Source: Phascolarctos cinereus
Taxonomy: Eukaryota; Chordata; Mammalia; Diprotodontia; Phascolarctidae
Reading direction: 5' to 3'
DNA: 64,000 bases
Assembly: GCF_002099425.1 (NCBI RefSeq)
Contig: NW_018344105.1
Span: forward strand, 2,331,001 to 2,395,000
The translations under genes and the position numbers were made by a program. Of the stretch, positions 22,700 to 33,400 are shown one piece after another. Every line of letters begins with the position of its first letter. Positions within the stretch are counted from its first letter, which is position 1. A model generated the notes under the pieces. It worked only from the letters and a program-made list of their open reading frames with translations. It did not search any database and was not told the origin of the DNA.

Positions 22700-23690
22700 A
22701 TTTTACATTTAAGTCAGATATTAAGTCAAATATTTGAAAACTAAGGTGCTTTCTCTGCTATTTTGCTCTCCTTGTTGGGGCAATTAATTTACATTGCTTA
22801 AGTGTCTAGATGAAATATTTAGAGTTGGCATCATGTCCATTGTCCACTTCCCATTTCTGATTTTTAATAACTTATTTAAATACTTCTGGGTTAAATCATT
22901 GTAATTTTATGTAAAATCTTTTTCTCATGAGTCTTTTCTTTATTGTAAATTCTGATCTTATCTCTGAGAATTCAATGGTCTTACTCTGCATAGACAGTTG
23001 ATTCAGGGCTAACTCCTGTATTAAAAAGAAATCTTTTCCTATCAGCTAAAATGTAGTCAATTTCATTTTTTTTTTGTAATGTTATGAGGTATTCAGCTAG
23101 TCCGCCACCTACCAATTCCTTTTATGAATGGAATATTCATACTATAAAGATGCAACTCTGCTGTACAATCTCTAAGTCTTTAGCCTATCTCATTTCTTTC
23201 TCCTGTGCTATGATTTCTGATAGATCAATAGATATACCCTATCCTCACCTTTTCCCACCTTTGCACAGAAGTCACCCAGCAATAGACTGTAAGTTGAAGA
23301 GTCTTACTAAGTTTCTCACAGAATTTCTCCATCACATCATTTATAGCAACCAATATTGGTTGTGTGAACTATATTTTCATGGTGATCTTTTTTTGCAAAT
23401 ACTTATCATGAGTGCTGCAATGTATGATGATTAAATGTCCCAAGAAATAGTGTTTACTGTAGTTTTGGGGCATGCAATGAAACTCACTCTGCCAACTTTG
23501 TCCTTGGAATATCCAATAAGCTATCCTTCTACTTAATTGTAACTTCTTTTCTTCTTCTTCTTCTAGTTTAATTTATAGCAAGAATGTCAAAATAGCCATG
23601 ATTCATCTCCTCTAAAAACATGTCCATTCATTGGTCACTGGACAAGGTTCTTACATTTAGAATAATAATAGTCAATTTAAAGTTTATTGA
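22700..23690 (-). mobile_element. RTE-clade (BovB-like) LINE, endonuclease region
   Basis: On the minus strand, 'ILNVRTLS' and 'EEMNHGYFDILAIN' begin the endonuclease. 'YSLLLGDFCAKVG' corresponds to the GDFNAKVG catalytic loop, and 'NEIDYILADRKRF' marks its end near 23,060-23,030. Past that, a basic linker runs to about 22,700. The order and wording are those of RTE endonucleases (APE type). Many interruptions make it a dead copy. It is the longest of three RTE pieces in the window and overlaps in content with the one at 5,765-6,035. Confidence 0.8.
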
Positions 23691-23699
23691 CTGTCTAAA

Positions 23700-24233
23700 A
23701 GTGGTGATTCTTAGTACTCTCTGCCCCTTTTCCAGCACTATACTATCACTGCAGAAGCAGAAGAGGGCTGCACATGACTAAGAGCCATTTTTTCCTTTGT
23801 TTCAAGGGTTGCCAAGGCCAAAATAATTTTCATCACCAAGTGGCCAGTCTCAGAACTCTTAAATGCTCAAAACTGTGTGACATGTTGTAGATGACACAAT
23901 AGAAGTAAAAGACATGGTCTAATATTCAAAGAACTCCCTCAAGAATCTTGCCTCAAAATCAATCAAAATATTCAGGTAACAAGTATTATTTGATAAATTC
24001 CCACTGAGCATATACTCTCAATTGTTAGTGTCCTAAAAGAGTTAAACACCTCTAAAAGGTCATCAATCTGATAACAGCACAGTGTATTCCCTGTAGAATG
24101 TGACCCACTTTTGTTTGTTATACAAGGATGTTGAGATCATCAACTAACATATGTGTAAAAAGCTATTTACTCCTTGAAACAACCTTTCTTAAACCTTGGT
24201 CAAGTTAGAAGGGAAGCACTTTAGACTAGAACC
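23700..24233. other. unique sequence, nothing recognised
   Basis: No repeat or coding content is recognised between the RTE fragment and the inverted duplication. Confidence 0.4.
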
Positions 24234-24570
24234 CTGGTGATGTAACTAAAGAAATCTCACATAGTTGGCCTTTCCCTCACACCAGCACTTAACTTCACTA
24301 CAGAGTGCAATAAACACATAGCAATTTTTTGTTTCATCACTTGAGCATTAAAGGTTGAGGAAAGAAGCTACATTAATGGATGAGGCAGTTAGAGTGCTAG
24401 GAAGGTTAGGAAAGTGACTATGTTGGATGCTGAAATGCAGTGATTACCTCACTACAAGTATGCTGTGAATATGCCTTTGCTGACCTCTTCTCAACTATCC
24501 ACTTTGCCCCAGCGAAATTCTTCCAGGTCAGTTATTCTATGAAGTTCTAAAGAAAATTTGTAAAGGATTC
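24234..24570 (+). repeat. left arm of a divergent inverted duplication
   Basis: The reverse complement of this segment aligns end to end with 25,375-25,713 at roughly 80-85% identity by eye with few gaps. Exact shared blocks include 24,430-24,457 with 25,491-25,518 (28 bp) and 24,286-24,308 with 25,641-25,663 (23 bp). I do not recognise the family. Similarity stops abruptly at both ends. Confidence 0.85.
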
Positions 24571-25374
24571 TGGGGCTCCCAAACTAAATGACAAGTGTTG
24601 GTCTTATACCCTGAAACATTAGGCAGTATGAGTTAAAGGGATCCAAAAGGCCCTCTTTATGAAATAAATAGCTACCTAATCAAACATGGTGCCTGATATT
24701 TCCAACACTGGTAGAATCATTCATTAATACTTCACTGGATCCATAATCTCATTCATATGGGTATTCCTCCTACCAGTCCATATCACAACAGAAGATTATA
24801 GTTTTAGAGCTTAGAAACCACTCAGTCCAACTCCCTTATTTTAGAGATGACAAAAGTGAAGCATAGAGAGGTTAAGTGACTTGCCTTCCCATCTTATTTG
24901 GCTTTTGCTTATGTCTTTTGATAAAATCCATTATTAAAGATCTACCCAATGCAGAATGTAAGACCCTTGGGCACAGAGATTCTTTTGCTATGCCCTTAAC
25001 ATCTAGCACAGGGCCTTGAACATGATTGCATTTAATTTTTATTGAATTGTACAAATTGGCTGGGATTAATTTATCTAAATAACACACTACTGCCCACTAT
25101 TAACTTCTGAAATTCAAGACACAGAAAAGATTCACAGAAACACTGGCTAGCATGGAGAGTATAAAGCATGAGTACTACCCAGGGCCTGGTAAGAGGCTCT
25201 GGGCACCCAGGGAATAACATGAAAATAGTGAGCTTCTCAGAGAATGAAAAAAGGGGATGAGAAAGTTTATCTACTCGACAACATAGCTACGGCCTCCAGC
25301 ACTTAGCTCATTTGTGGAGAATTTATAGGTGGACCTGGACAAGAATCACACACAGTGAGAAGCATCCTGCCTTA
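24571..25374. other. spacer between the inverted arms
   Basis: About 800 bp of mostly unrecognised sequence. It contains a THER1/MIR-type minus-strand piece (24,795-24,890) and an L2/MIR-type 3' end (24,950-25,047, 'gtaagacccttgggcacagagattc'). Confidence 0.5.
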
Positions 25375-25713
25375 AAATCCTTTAAATTTTTTCTTCTTTA
25401 GAACTTCACAGAATAAGTGATCTAGAAAAATTTCACTGGGGCAGAATGGATAGTTGAGGAGAGGTCAGCAAAGTGATATTCACAGAATATTTGTAGTGAG
25501 GTAATCACTGCATTTCAGAATCCAACACTGTCACTCACCTAACTTTCCTAGTACTCAGTAACTGTCTCATCCATTAATGTAACTTCTTCCCTCGACCTTT
25601 AGTGATCGAATGATGAAACAAAAGATTGCAATGTGTTTTTGCACTCTGTAGTGAAGTTAAGTGTCACGGTGAGGGCAAGGTAACTACTTAAAATTTCTTT
25701 AGTTATACTACCA
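25375..25713 (-). repeat. right arm of a divergent inverted duplication
   Basis: This is the partner of 24,234-24,570. Its outer edge ends near 'agttatactacc' and its inner edge near 'aaatccttt'. No open frame crosses either arm. The two copies may be one unknown repeat family inserted twice in opposite orientation, or one inverted duplication event. Confidence 0.85.
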
Positions 25714-25864
25714 ATGAATGACCTTCTCTGTGTCTATGAGAATAGTCAAAGCAATGAAATCACAGTAGAAGTTGGAGCTGTGTACTTCCCATACCTAGAT
25801 GCATTACTGCAATGCCCTTTTTGTTAACAGCTTTCTCTTGAAGATACTTTTTGCCATCAAAAAT

Positions 25865-26030
25865 AAGATTCATAGGATTGAGTACTTAGAGACCTGAGAG
25901 GTTATCTAGTCCAAACCCTTTATTTTACATATGAAGAAACTTAAATGACTTGCCCAAGGTCACATGTGTAAGAACTAGTAATCTAACTCAGACATTATAG
26001 CTCTAAATCCAATACTTTTTTCACCAAACT
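25865..26030 (-). repeat. THER1/MIR-type SINE, minus strand
   Basis: 'attcataggattgagtacttagagacctgagaggttatctagtccaa' followed by 'gaagaaacttaaatgacttgcccaaggtcacat' is the reversed therian SINE order. Confidence 0.75.
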
Positions 26031-26160
26031 GCTAAGGGCTACAACTTGGAAGTGCTCAGAAATGTATGTCAAAATTACATTCGATGGGGTCTAAAGCTAT
26101 TCTGCTCCTGTTTGACAGCAAATGGCCAGATTACTCTAGACTCTAAAAGAGCAGTGCATG

Positions 26161-27009
26161 TCCCACCTCACATCTATCAGATTGGCTAATATGACAAAAA
26201 AAGAAAATATGACAGAAAAAGAAAATGTTGGAGGGGATGTGGAAAAATCGGGACACTAATGCACTGTTGGCAGAGTTGTGAACTTATCCAATCATTCTGG
26301 AGAGCAATTTGCAACTATGTCCAAAGGTCTATAAAACTGTGCATACCCTTTGACCCAGGAATAGCATTACTATGCTTGTATCCCAAAGAGATTTAGAAAA
26401 AGAGGGGAAGAGGACCTGTTTGTATAAAAATATTTATAGCAGCTCTTTTGTGGAATTGGAAATTTCCAGAATTGGAACTGAGGTGATGCCCATCAATTGG
26501 AGAATAGCTACTATTGTGCTATAAGAAATGATGAGCAGGATGATTTCAGAAAAACCTGGAAAGACTTACATGAACTAATGCAAAGTAAAATAGAACCAGG
26601 AGAAAATTATATATAGTAACAGCAATACTGTACGAAGATCAACGGTGAATGATTTAGCTATTCTAAGCAATACAATGAAGCAAGATAATCCCAAAGAACT
26701 CATGAGGAAAAATGCTATCCATCTGCATAGAAAGAACTGATGAAATTGGAATGAAGATGGAAGCATGCTATTTTTTACTTTCTGCATTTTTCCACGTTTT
26801 TCCCCCTTTGGATCTGTGTCTTCTTTTACAACATGACTAATATGACAATATGTTTTACGTGATTAAACATGAGATATTGCTTACTGTTTCAGAGATGAGG
26901 AAGTGGGGGAGAGAGACAGAAAATGTGGAACTCAATTTTTTTCTAAAAATGAATGTTAAAAATTGTCTTTACACGTAACCGGGAGGAAAAATAAAGTATT
27001 ATTTTAAAG
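26161..27009 (+). mobile_element. 5'-truncated L1 with perfect target duplication
   Basis: The body matches marsupial L1 ORF2 tail and 3' UTR: 'gttggaggggatgtggaaaaat', 'ggagagcaatttgcaactatgtcc', 'acctggaaagacttacatgaact' and 'acaacatgactaatatgacaatatg'. It closes with AATAAA and a short A/T-rich tail. It is flanked on both sides by the identical 15 bases AAAGAGCAGTGCATG (26,146-26,160 and 27,010-27,024). This is a classic target-primed insertion of 849 bp. No frame is open. Confidence 0.92.
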
Positions 27010-27349
27010 AAAGAGCAGTGCATGGCCTCTACTGGGACTTGGATGTTAAAAAACAAACAAAATTTATTCTCACTACAGAGGACAATGGGAAAGTCACCAT
27101 TTTCATGGGAGTATTTTCTGGACTTTCTATTCCTTTGGTACCTCCAATCCCTGGGTAAGCCAAAAAACAATGCATAGACTGAGGATATTTAATGGACATA
27201 GGGCCCAGAATTCTACTTTGCCCACTATCTTATCCCCCATTCTTTTATCTATAGCCCCAGACAAACTCTAACAATGTGAAAATTGTAAACGTGTCCACAT
27301 AGATAGTTAGTGTCCAAGCTAAAAAGAATAAGAAGGCGCTGTAGCTCAG

Positions 27350-27695
27350 CTCCCCCCGTTGATCCTCTTACCGCGGAGCTAGAGGGGGAGGGGGCAGGGA
27401 GATTGTGAAGAGGCTTGCCCAAGAATGGACCCCATTGGCAACAGAACGGGCTACGCCTGCTGCTTATTCTTTCGCCTTCCAATTCAGAACGCTGAGAACG
27501 TGCATGCAGAGGCAGGCAGCATTTCTCGGGAGGCGGAGGTAGGAGGAAGACGAAAAGGGAGAGGAAGGCAGACGAACAAGAGTAGCTTAGTGTCCTCATA
27601 CCTCAGAAGGGGTCCAGCCCTGCGCGTCCCATTGGCCGCACTCCAGACTCACTGACTCCTCCGCTAGCCCTTAAAGCTAACTCAAACCCAGGTCC
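27350..27695 (+). promoter_or_regulatory. CpG-rich leader/possible promoter of the TXN2 retrogene
   Basis: The 350 bp before the start codon are far richer in G+C and CpG than the AT-rich flanks. Two inverted CCAAT boxes are visible, CCCATTGG at 27,431-27,438 and again at about 27,628-27,635. No TATA box is evident. A short upstream ORF at 27,425-27,655 would lie in a long transcript leader. The stretch may be the copied 5' UTR of the parent gene, a promoter acquired in place, or both. Confidence 0.45.
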
Positions 27696-28193
27696 ATGGC
27701 TCAGCGCCTGGTCTTAAGAAGGTCCTTGGCTTCGTTCCTGGCCAGGAAGCTGCCTGGGCGCCATTGGGCTCCCCCTGGCGCTGGGGTCCTGCAGGCTACC
27801 CCCAACGGCCCTACCACTGCAGCACTAAACCTCACCCGACTCTTACAGACTACCCGCATTCACAAGATTACATTCCACATCCGGGATGAGCCGGATTTTC
27901 AGGAAAGGGTCCTCAACAGCAACATCCCAGTGGTGGTGGATTTCCATGCCCAGTGGTGCGGTCCCTGCAAGATCCTGGGACCTCGGCTGGAGAAGATGGT
28001 AGGCAGGCAGGAGGGCAAGGTAGTGATGGCTAAGGTGGACATTGATGAAAACACTGACCTCGCCATTGACTTTGAGGTGTGTGCAGTGCCGACGGTGCTA
28101 GCCATCAAGAACGGGGATGTGGTGGACAAGTTTGTAGGGCTCAAGAATGAAGAGCAGCTTGAAGCCTTCCTGAAGAAGCTGATCAACTGCTGA
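27696..28193 (+). CDS. TXN2: mitochondrial thioredoxin (TXN2) intronless retrogene, intact
   Basis: A single open frame encodes 165 residues that follow mammalian mitochondrial thioredoxin, close to the family's usual 166. Residues 1 to about 57 form a targeting peptide: Arg-rich (R4, R8, R9, R17) with no acidic residue before D64. The thioredoxin fold spans about 60-163, with active site W87-C88-G89-P90-C91, buried D82 and cis-proline P132. TXN2 reduces disulfides in the mitochondrial matrix, is itself reduced by TXNRD2, and feeds peroxiredoxin 3; that is family knowledge. The normal gene has several coding exons, whereas this copy has none interrupted and carries a 3' UTR with AATAAA, so it is a processed retrocopy. 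The ATG at 27,696 is chosen because it gives the family N-terminus MAQRL. Unusual features against human TXN2 as I recall it are C129 beside the cis-proline loop (normally Ser) and a C-terminal Asn-Cys tail (C165). No frame damage is visible. Expression is unproven. Confidence 0.93.
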   Translation: MAQRLVLRRSLASFLARKLPGRHWAPPGAGVLQATPNGPTTAALNLTRLLQTTRIHKITFHIRDEPDFQERVLNSNIPVVVDFHAQWCGPCKILGPRLEKMVGRQEGKVVMAKVDIDENTDLAIDFEVCAVPTVLAIKNGDVVDKFVGLKNEEQLEAFLKKLINC

Positions 28194-28676
28194 CCAGGAA
28201 AGAGCACTGGTTGCCTTTCTTTATCTCTGGGGCCCTGATGTCTTTTGGGGGGTAGGGATCACAGCTATCTAGCCCCTCTTGGTCATTCAGTGGCCTTCAT
28301 CCTCAATCATGGGAACTTACAGAACTCAGTTCAACTCTATCTGACTACATGGGGGGGAGGGGAGGTAGTTAAGGAAAGGGTACTGCTGTTCATTAGGGAA
28401 GGAAAGGACTAGGTCACTTTGCCCCCCTCTGACCCGTAAACCTTCTTCCCCATGACCATCCCCAATCCCACCTTAATCTAGGACCAGTAGAGTTGGTGGC
28501 TCTTATGTAGTTTTTGGAGAGAACTTTGCCTCCATGAGGTTGTTCAATAGAAGACCACTCTGTCAGAGCTGTAAGAACTTTCGGCTGTCTTCTGGTGGGT
28601 CTCTGAGACAAAGAAATAAAGCAGGCCTCTGTATCTAGCTGAGACTTTCTACCCTGCTCACATTGTACTTTTTTTT
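28194..28676 (+). other. 3' UTR of the TXN2 retrocopy
   Basis: About 480 bp of non-repeat sequence follow the TGA stop and continue past a polyadenylation signal to a T8A7 junction at about 28,669-28,683. That A run is the only candidate remnant of a poly(A) tail and it is weak. No convincing target duplication was found; the best is AAAAAGAA at 27,321-27,328 and 28,679-28,686, too short to trust. The copy is therefore probably old. Confidence 0.5.
28615..28620 (+). promoter_or_regulatory. polyadenylation signal AATAAA
   Basis: A canonical AATAAA lies 422 bases after the TXN2 stop codon and is followed by T/G-containing sequence. It could serve the retrogene's own transcript or be inherited from the parent mRNA. 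Confidence 0.7.
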
Positions 28677-28683
28677 AAAAAAA

Positions 28684-29759
28684 GAAACACATACTTCTCT
28701 TGTTTTTTTAGGTCTGATAGAAAACTTTACTACACACCTTCAACCTCTTGCAAAGAAGAACAAACCCTAAGCCTCCACACTAAAATTCCCTTGTGGCAAC
28801 CAGAACCATCTCTAGAAGGCACCTCTTTCCATCCTTCCTCTTTCTTTCCAACTATAAGGACATAACAGCAAGAGCTGGAAGGAGGGGAAGATTTCTACCA
28901 AGCCCTATAGGCTGGAAGAGCCCTGAAGCATCACCTTACTTTATCCTTGGCTGGTCCTTCAGGTTTAACAGCAGGAGGCTTAACTGGACATATTGAACAA
29001 TGGGGTGGTGTGTTAATTTTTTAAAAATAATAAAATTTAAATTTAAATTAGTTCCATGAGTGAGCCAATAACCTGATCAGAAATGTGTCAGATTATTTTA
29101 CAGTAAGAACTCTTGAGATTTAGAAAGGAATTTCAATCTACCAGTTTAATAGGAAGGGAATGAAAGGAATAGAAAACTGGTCTCTTCTAGGCCACACAGT
29201 TTCTGTCCCAATATGTTTTGCCTTTTTTGCCCAGCTAAACTAAACTTCAAGACTCCTCAAAGGTGATGCTACTATGTTAATTTCAACTGCCGAATTTCCC
29301 TTAGCTTCCTCAACTGCAGCATGTGGGATCTGAAATGGAGGACAGGAACATTTAGGAATTGACTATATTTCATCTAATCCCTTTCTTCAGGCACAAGTGA
29401 TGAAGCATGATAAAATGGTTCCATTCACTACCCTCCCTCTAGTTTCAAAGGTCAATCTGCTGGGTGATGACGTCTTCTCCTGTTCAGAGATTAAGGAGGC
29501 TTTGGGTTTGAAAGCTTCTCTATTCTTTAGTCATCCATCAATGGATGTCTGCTTGATTTGCTTTGTGACAGGGCAGTAGCTCACATCATTAACCCTGCTG
29601 CTTTCTCTTTACAAATGGCCTTTATATTGGGGTTCAAAACTTACTAACATAGAAAAACCTCAAAACCTGCACCTAAAAAAAATGCTCTGCCTTCCCGCCC
29701 TCCCATGGAGTTATTAAATGACTTTCTAATTAGCACAAAATAAAAATAGAAAACAAGGA
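28684..29759. other. unique sequence, nothing recognised
   Basis: No repeat or exon is recognised. The region is T/A-rich near 29,020-29,050. Confidence 0.4.
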
Positions 29760-30095
29760 GAAAGTAGAAAGTTCACTGGACTGGGAATCAAGCAACCCAT
29801 TTCTAGTCTGAAACCTTGGACATATCTAGTTGATCTATAAAAGTCATTCCCCCCTTTGTTTTGCTTGACTATACATGTTTGTAATGGGTTTTGTTTTTCT
29901 TATTTTCTTGATGGGTTGGGGCAGGGTAGAGGTGAAGTAGGAGGGAGAGAATTCAGAGCTGAATAAAAAATTAAATTAAATTTTAAAAAAAGTTAATGCC
30001 CCACTCTGGGCCCATAGGTTCCTCATCTGTTAAATGAATGACAAGAATAAATGATCTCCAAATTGCCTTCTCACTCCGGCATTCTATAATACTCT
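29760..30095 (+). repeat. MIR-type SINE split by a LINE tail
   Basis: 'gttcactggactgggaatcaagcaac' starts the copy and 'ctcatctgttaaatgaatgacaagaataaatgatctcc' with 'ggcattctataatactc' ends it. Between them sits the insertion at 29,851-29,989. Confidence 0.6.
29851..29989 (+). repeat. LINE 3' end nested in a MIR
   Basis: 'ttttgcttgactatacatgtttgtaatgggttttgtttttctt' and 'aggagggagagaattcagagctgaataaaa' resemble a marsupial LINE 3' UTR with A-rich tail. Flanks AAAGTCATTCCCC and AAAGTTAATGCCCC look like a decayed duplication. Confidence 0.5.
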
Positions 30096-30944
30096 CGTCC
30101 CAGAGAGAGGGGAAAAACTCCCCAATAACTGCTCCCAAAGATTTGTGCCTGGCCAGATTACAGTATCATCCATGCCTCACAGGATGAATATTTTGGGGGA
30201 ATGAGAATGATGGTGAAGAAGCTGTTCTGCAAAGATTCTAATGTACTGACTGCTTTTATTATTAAACAGTCAGAGAACCAAAAGTCAATAGGGTGGTTTG
30301 TGGTATTGCCTCTAGCCCAAGTGATTCATCGGGATTCAGCTGAGGATCTAAAACTCTTGGAATCATTAATCTGGGATTATCACTTTCCAAGTGTTGGAAA
30401 TGCACTTCCAGTGCCACATTCAAGTTCCTGGCCTGACCTGAATTGTCCCAAATGGTGAGTATTTAGAACAAATCAATGGTATATACATTAAATATTTCCC
30501 CAACAGGTTTCCTCAGCATTGACTCTAAGGACTCTGAATGAGGTGGCCCAGCTGATCATGCTGGTAATCTGCATGTGATTAACTACTTCATAAAGCAACA
30601 TCTCCAGGCCATTTCCTCTCTGCTCAAAGAACAAGGGACAGAGCCCACAGATAGCCTAGAGATAGTACTCAGAGAGGGTTGACTGGGATGTGGAACACAC
30701 CTTTGACTGGCATTCCTCATCTGCTAGGGTTCTACAAATTTATTTACTTGCCAATTCTTACATCATTACACTATCATCAAAAAGGTTCTCCTACGTTGGG
30801 TAAAAGCTCAGTTGTTTGGGTTTGGGGAGTATTTATGTCAAACCATCAACTCACTCTTCCAAAGGAAATTTGCTCCAGTTTACAACTGAGCTGTGCAGAC
30901 ATCAAGGCACATCTATCCTCCTCACCCCCTTGGCACATCAGAGG
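30096..30944. other. unique sequence, nothing recognised
   Basis: No coding or repeat content is recognised. The frame at 30,679-31,011 runs into a SINE and has no domain. Confidence 0.4.
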
Positions 30945-31310
30945 AACACAGGCTGAGTTGGAAGGGACCTCAGAGGCAATTAAGTCCAACCCCCTCGGGT
31001 TTTTTTTTTAGTTGTTTTTTTTAGGCAATTGGGGTTAAGTGACTTGCCCAGGGTAACACAGCTAGTAAGTGTCAAGTGTTTGGTCTGAGGCCAGATTTGA
31101 ACTCAGGTCTTCCTGACTTCAGGGCCAGTGTTCTATCCACTTTACCACCTAGTTGCCCCCCAAACCCCCTCATTTTAAAGGGTGAAAAGGAAGCACAGAA
31201 CAGTTAAATGACTTTCAAAAAGTCACACAGCCAGTGTTTGAGGCAAGATTTGAACCTAGATCTTCTTAATTCCAAGTCCAACAATCCATTCACTAAGCCA
31301 TGGTGCCTAT
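30945..31310 (-). repeat. THER1/MIR-type SINE, minus strand, interrupted
   Basis: 'gctgagttggaagggacctcagaggcaattaagtccaac' continues after the insertion as 'ccctcattttaaagggtgaaaaggaagcacag...cacacagccagtgtttgaggcaagatttgaacc'. The young SINE at 30,997-31,162 splits it. Confidence 0.8.
30997..31162 (-). mobile_element. young marsupial SINE (WSINE-like) with target duplication
   Basis: On the plus strand it shows a T-rich tail, then 'ggcaattggggttaagtgacttgcccaggg', 'cacagctagtaagtgtcaagtgtttgg', 'gatttgaactcaggtcttcctgac' and 'ctatccactttaccacctagttgcccc'. The duplication AACCCCCTC flanks it at 30,988-30,996 and 31,163-31,171. It is well preserved and clearly younger than its host SINE. Confidence 0.88.
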
Positions 31311-32326
31311 TGACATGCTAAAGGTTATCTTTGGGCTGCTTCCTCCCTCTCCCTTCTGGTCTACCCCTACTTCTGCCTACCACTTGACCATATTACTGCC
31401 ACTCCAGACCAGGTACTATTAAGTACCCAGTATTTCCAGACTACAAAACACCCAGATTGCTATACCTCCTGGATTCAGAAAACACATACACAAAAGCCAT
31501 TTTAGAAATAGAAGCCAGTTTGAGAAACCTTATTCTCTCCAGATTAGTTCAGAGGACGTTTGAGTTCCCCTGGCCTACTTTTTGATGAATTATATAGTGG
31601 TCTAGAATAAACATGTAAGACTTAGACTATTGCTAGGAAAGGATGGAAAACTGAAAAAGAGAATGTCAAACAAAAACAAGAAGCATTGGGGAAGGGGGAA
31701 TAAGAAAACACAAACTTCTTTCAAACATTTACTACCCCCTCTCCCCAAAAGGCAAATCCCTACCTGTGATGTTAAGCTTATAGCTTACCTTGCCAGAGCT
31801 CTGATTAAATCCCTCCTTAGCGGGTATGGTATCTCTTCGATTTTCTGACATACAGGCTTATAACAAGGCTTTTCAAAGTACAGGCAAGAAGACTGTACAG
31901 AAGTGAAGATTTACAGCCTATCTTTTGTTATGATTTCCCACCACCCCCCCTTCACCTTTCATCCAAGGAACCACAGACAGAAAGCTGCCAAAGCAGGGAA
32001 GGTTTGCTGCAGCTTCCAGTGAATTGTAGTTTTGTGTTCAGAGGCAAGGATGTGCCACAAACAGAGCTGCTCCCAATTGTCCTCAGGTGCATTTTTATAT
32101 CAGTAATTAGCAAATGGTTCTGGAGGAAACATTCTGAAGGTGGCTGCTCCAGCCCCAAGTTAGCACTGAATGACTGGAGCTTGTTTGGATATGATTTGAT
32201 GGCCCAAATCATTTTCTCTCAATATTTAAATATCTTCCTCTTCAAGTATGTCAGGAAAGGTAAGATGTGTGAATAAAGTCTGCCTGAGACACAAGTGGGA
32301 GGCGGAAAAGATTGTTTCTTTATAAA
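31311..32326. other. unique sequence, nothing firmly recognised
   Basis: No gene or repeat is recognised. Opposite-strand open frames overlap at 31,952-32,276 without domains. The stretch 32,040-32,270 has no transposon wording and includes a 'cagtaattagc' homeobox-type core. Confidence 0.35.
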
Positions 32327-32512
32327 TCAGGTACAGTGTGGTACAGTGACAGAAGTACTAGACTGGAGTCAGAGGAGCTGGGTTCAAATCCTATCTGTGT
32401 GACCTTGGCCAAGTCACCTACCCTGAGTCTTCATTTCCTCATTTCTAAAATGAGGGGGATGAACTAGATGGCCACTGAGGGTCCTCCCAGTTCTAGAGCT
32501 ATGAAGAGCTGC
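32327..32512 (+). repeat. MIR/THER1-type SINE
   Basis: 'gtggtacagtgacagaagtactagactggagtcagaggagctgggttcaaatcc', 'tgtgtgaccttggccaagtcacct' and 'gatgaactagatggccactgagggtcctcccag' give head to tail order. Confidence 0.8.
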
Positions 32513-33400
32513 CTTTCCTTGTACTGCCTGATCCAGATTAAAATGTGATTGGGAAATATTTAATAAAATACAAATGCAATAGAATACAGATAATGTTCAT
32601 CTGTGGTTTTCTAAGGTGGGGATCCCTATATAAGGTTTAGTCACCCTCAGTTCTATTTGTGTGTGACACCATTGCTGTAAACGAACAGAAACAAATAGGA
32701 GTTTTCATTATCTGCAAACACAAGATTATTTTCTCATTTTTTTTTACCATGTCAATCTCAGCCCAAATAATTGTTGCAGCCTATAGAAAATTACTCTTGT
32801 CATAATATTTCTGAAATGTGCTTCTTTTATTTAGTGGTCAATTTCAGGTTGTTAATGAGTAAATGAAATTAGTTTGTTGAGTTGAGGAGCAATCATCCAC
32901 TGATCATTTTCTCATCAGTTCGACAAACACAACTTTTTAAATCCCTAGAAGTGGAAAAACAGGCTCTCAAATGAAATGCAAGGGCAGAAGCAGCAAAAGA
33001 CCCCAGAGCAAACATTTGGGCCTAAAGAACAACACTGAACCCAGGGGAATATGAGGAAATTTAAGAGTAGACAGGTTGCTCATTGCCTCATGAGGAAGCC
33101 CACCATGTGTCAAGACAGTTGAGACTTTGGGGAAATTCTTATGAAGCCAAAATATGCCTCCTTGTAACTTTCGCACATTAGTCCTAGCTCCACTCTTGGA
33201 AATTCTAATCATTCTTCCATGTGCCAGCCTTTCAAATATTTAGTAGGAGTTACTATGCTCCTCCCTCCCTAATTCCCCCCCAGCAAAAAAGAATACCCAT
33301 GCTGTGCTTTTCGATGTTGGAAATCAGATAAAAGACACTGACTGTGCTTGTCCAGGCCCAGCTGGTAACCTAGAAAACTGGTTCCTCTCAGAACAGCATC
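32513..33400. other. unique sequence, nothing recognised
   Basis: No repeat, exon or RNA gene is recognised. Confidence 0.4.

Noticed and set aside
27249-28207. Minus-strand open frames opposite the TXN2 copy and its leader as antisense genes
   Set aside because: They are shadows of the plus-strand coding frame and of the CpG-rich leader.
27321-28686. AAAAAGAA at both ends of the TXN2 copy as target duplication
   Set aside because: Only 8 bases of A-rich sequence with no further match; chance is likely.
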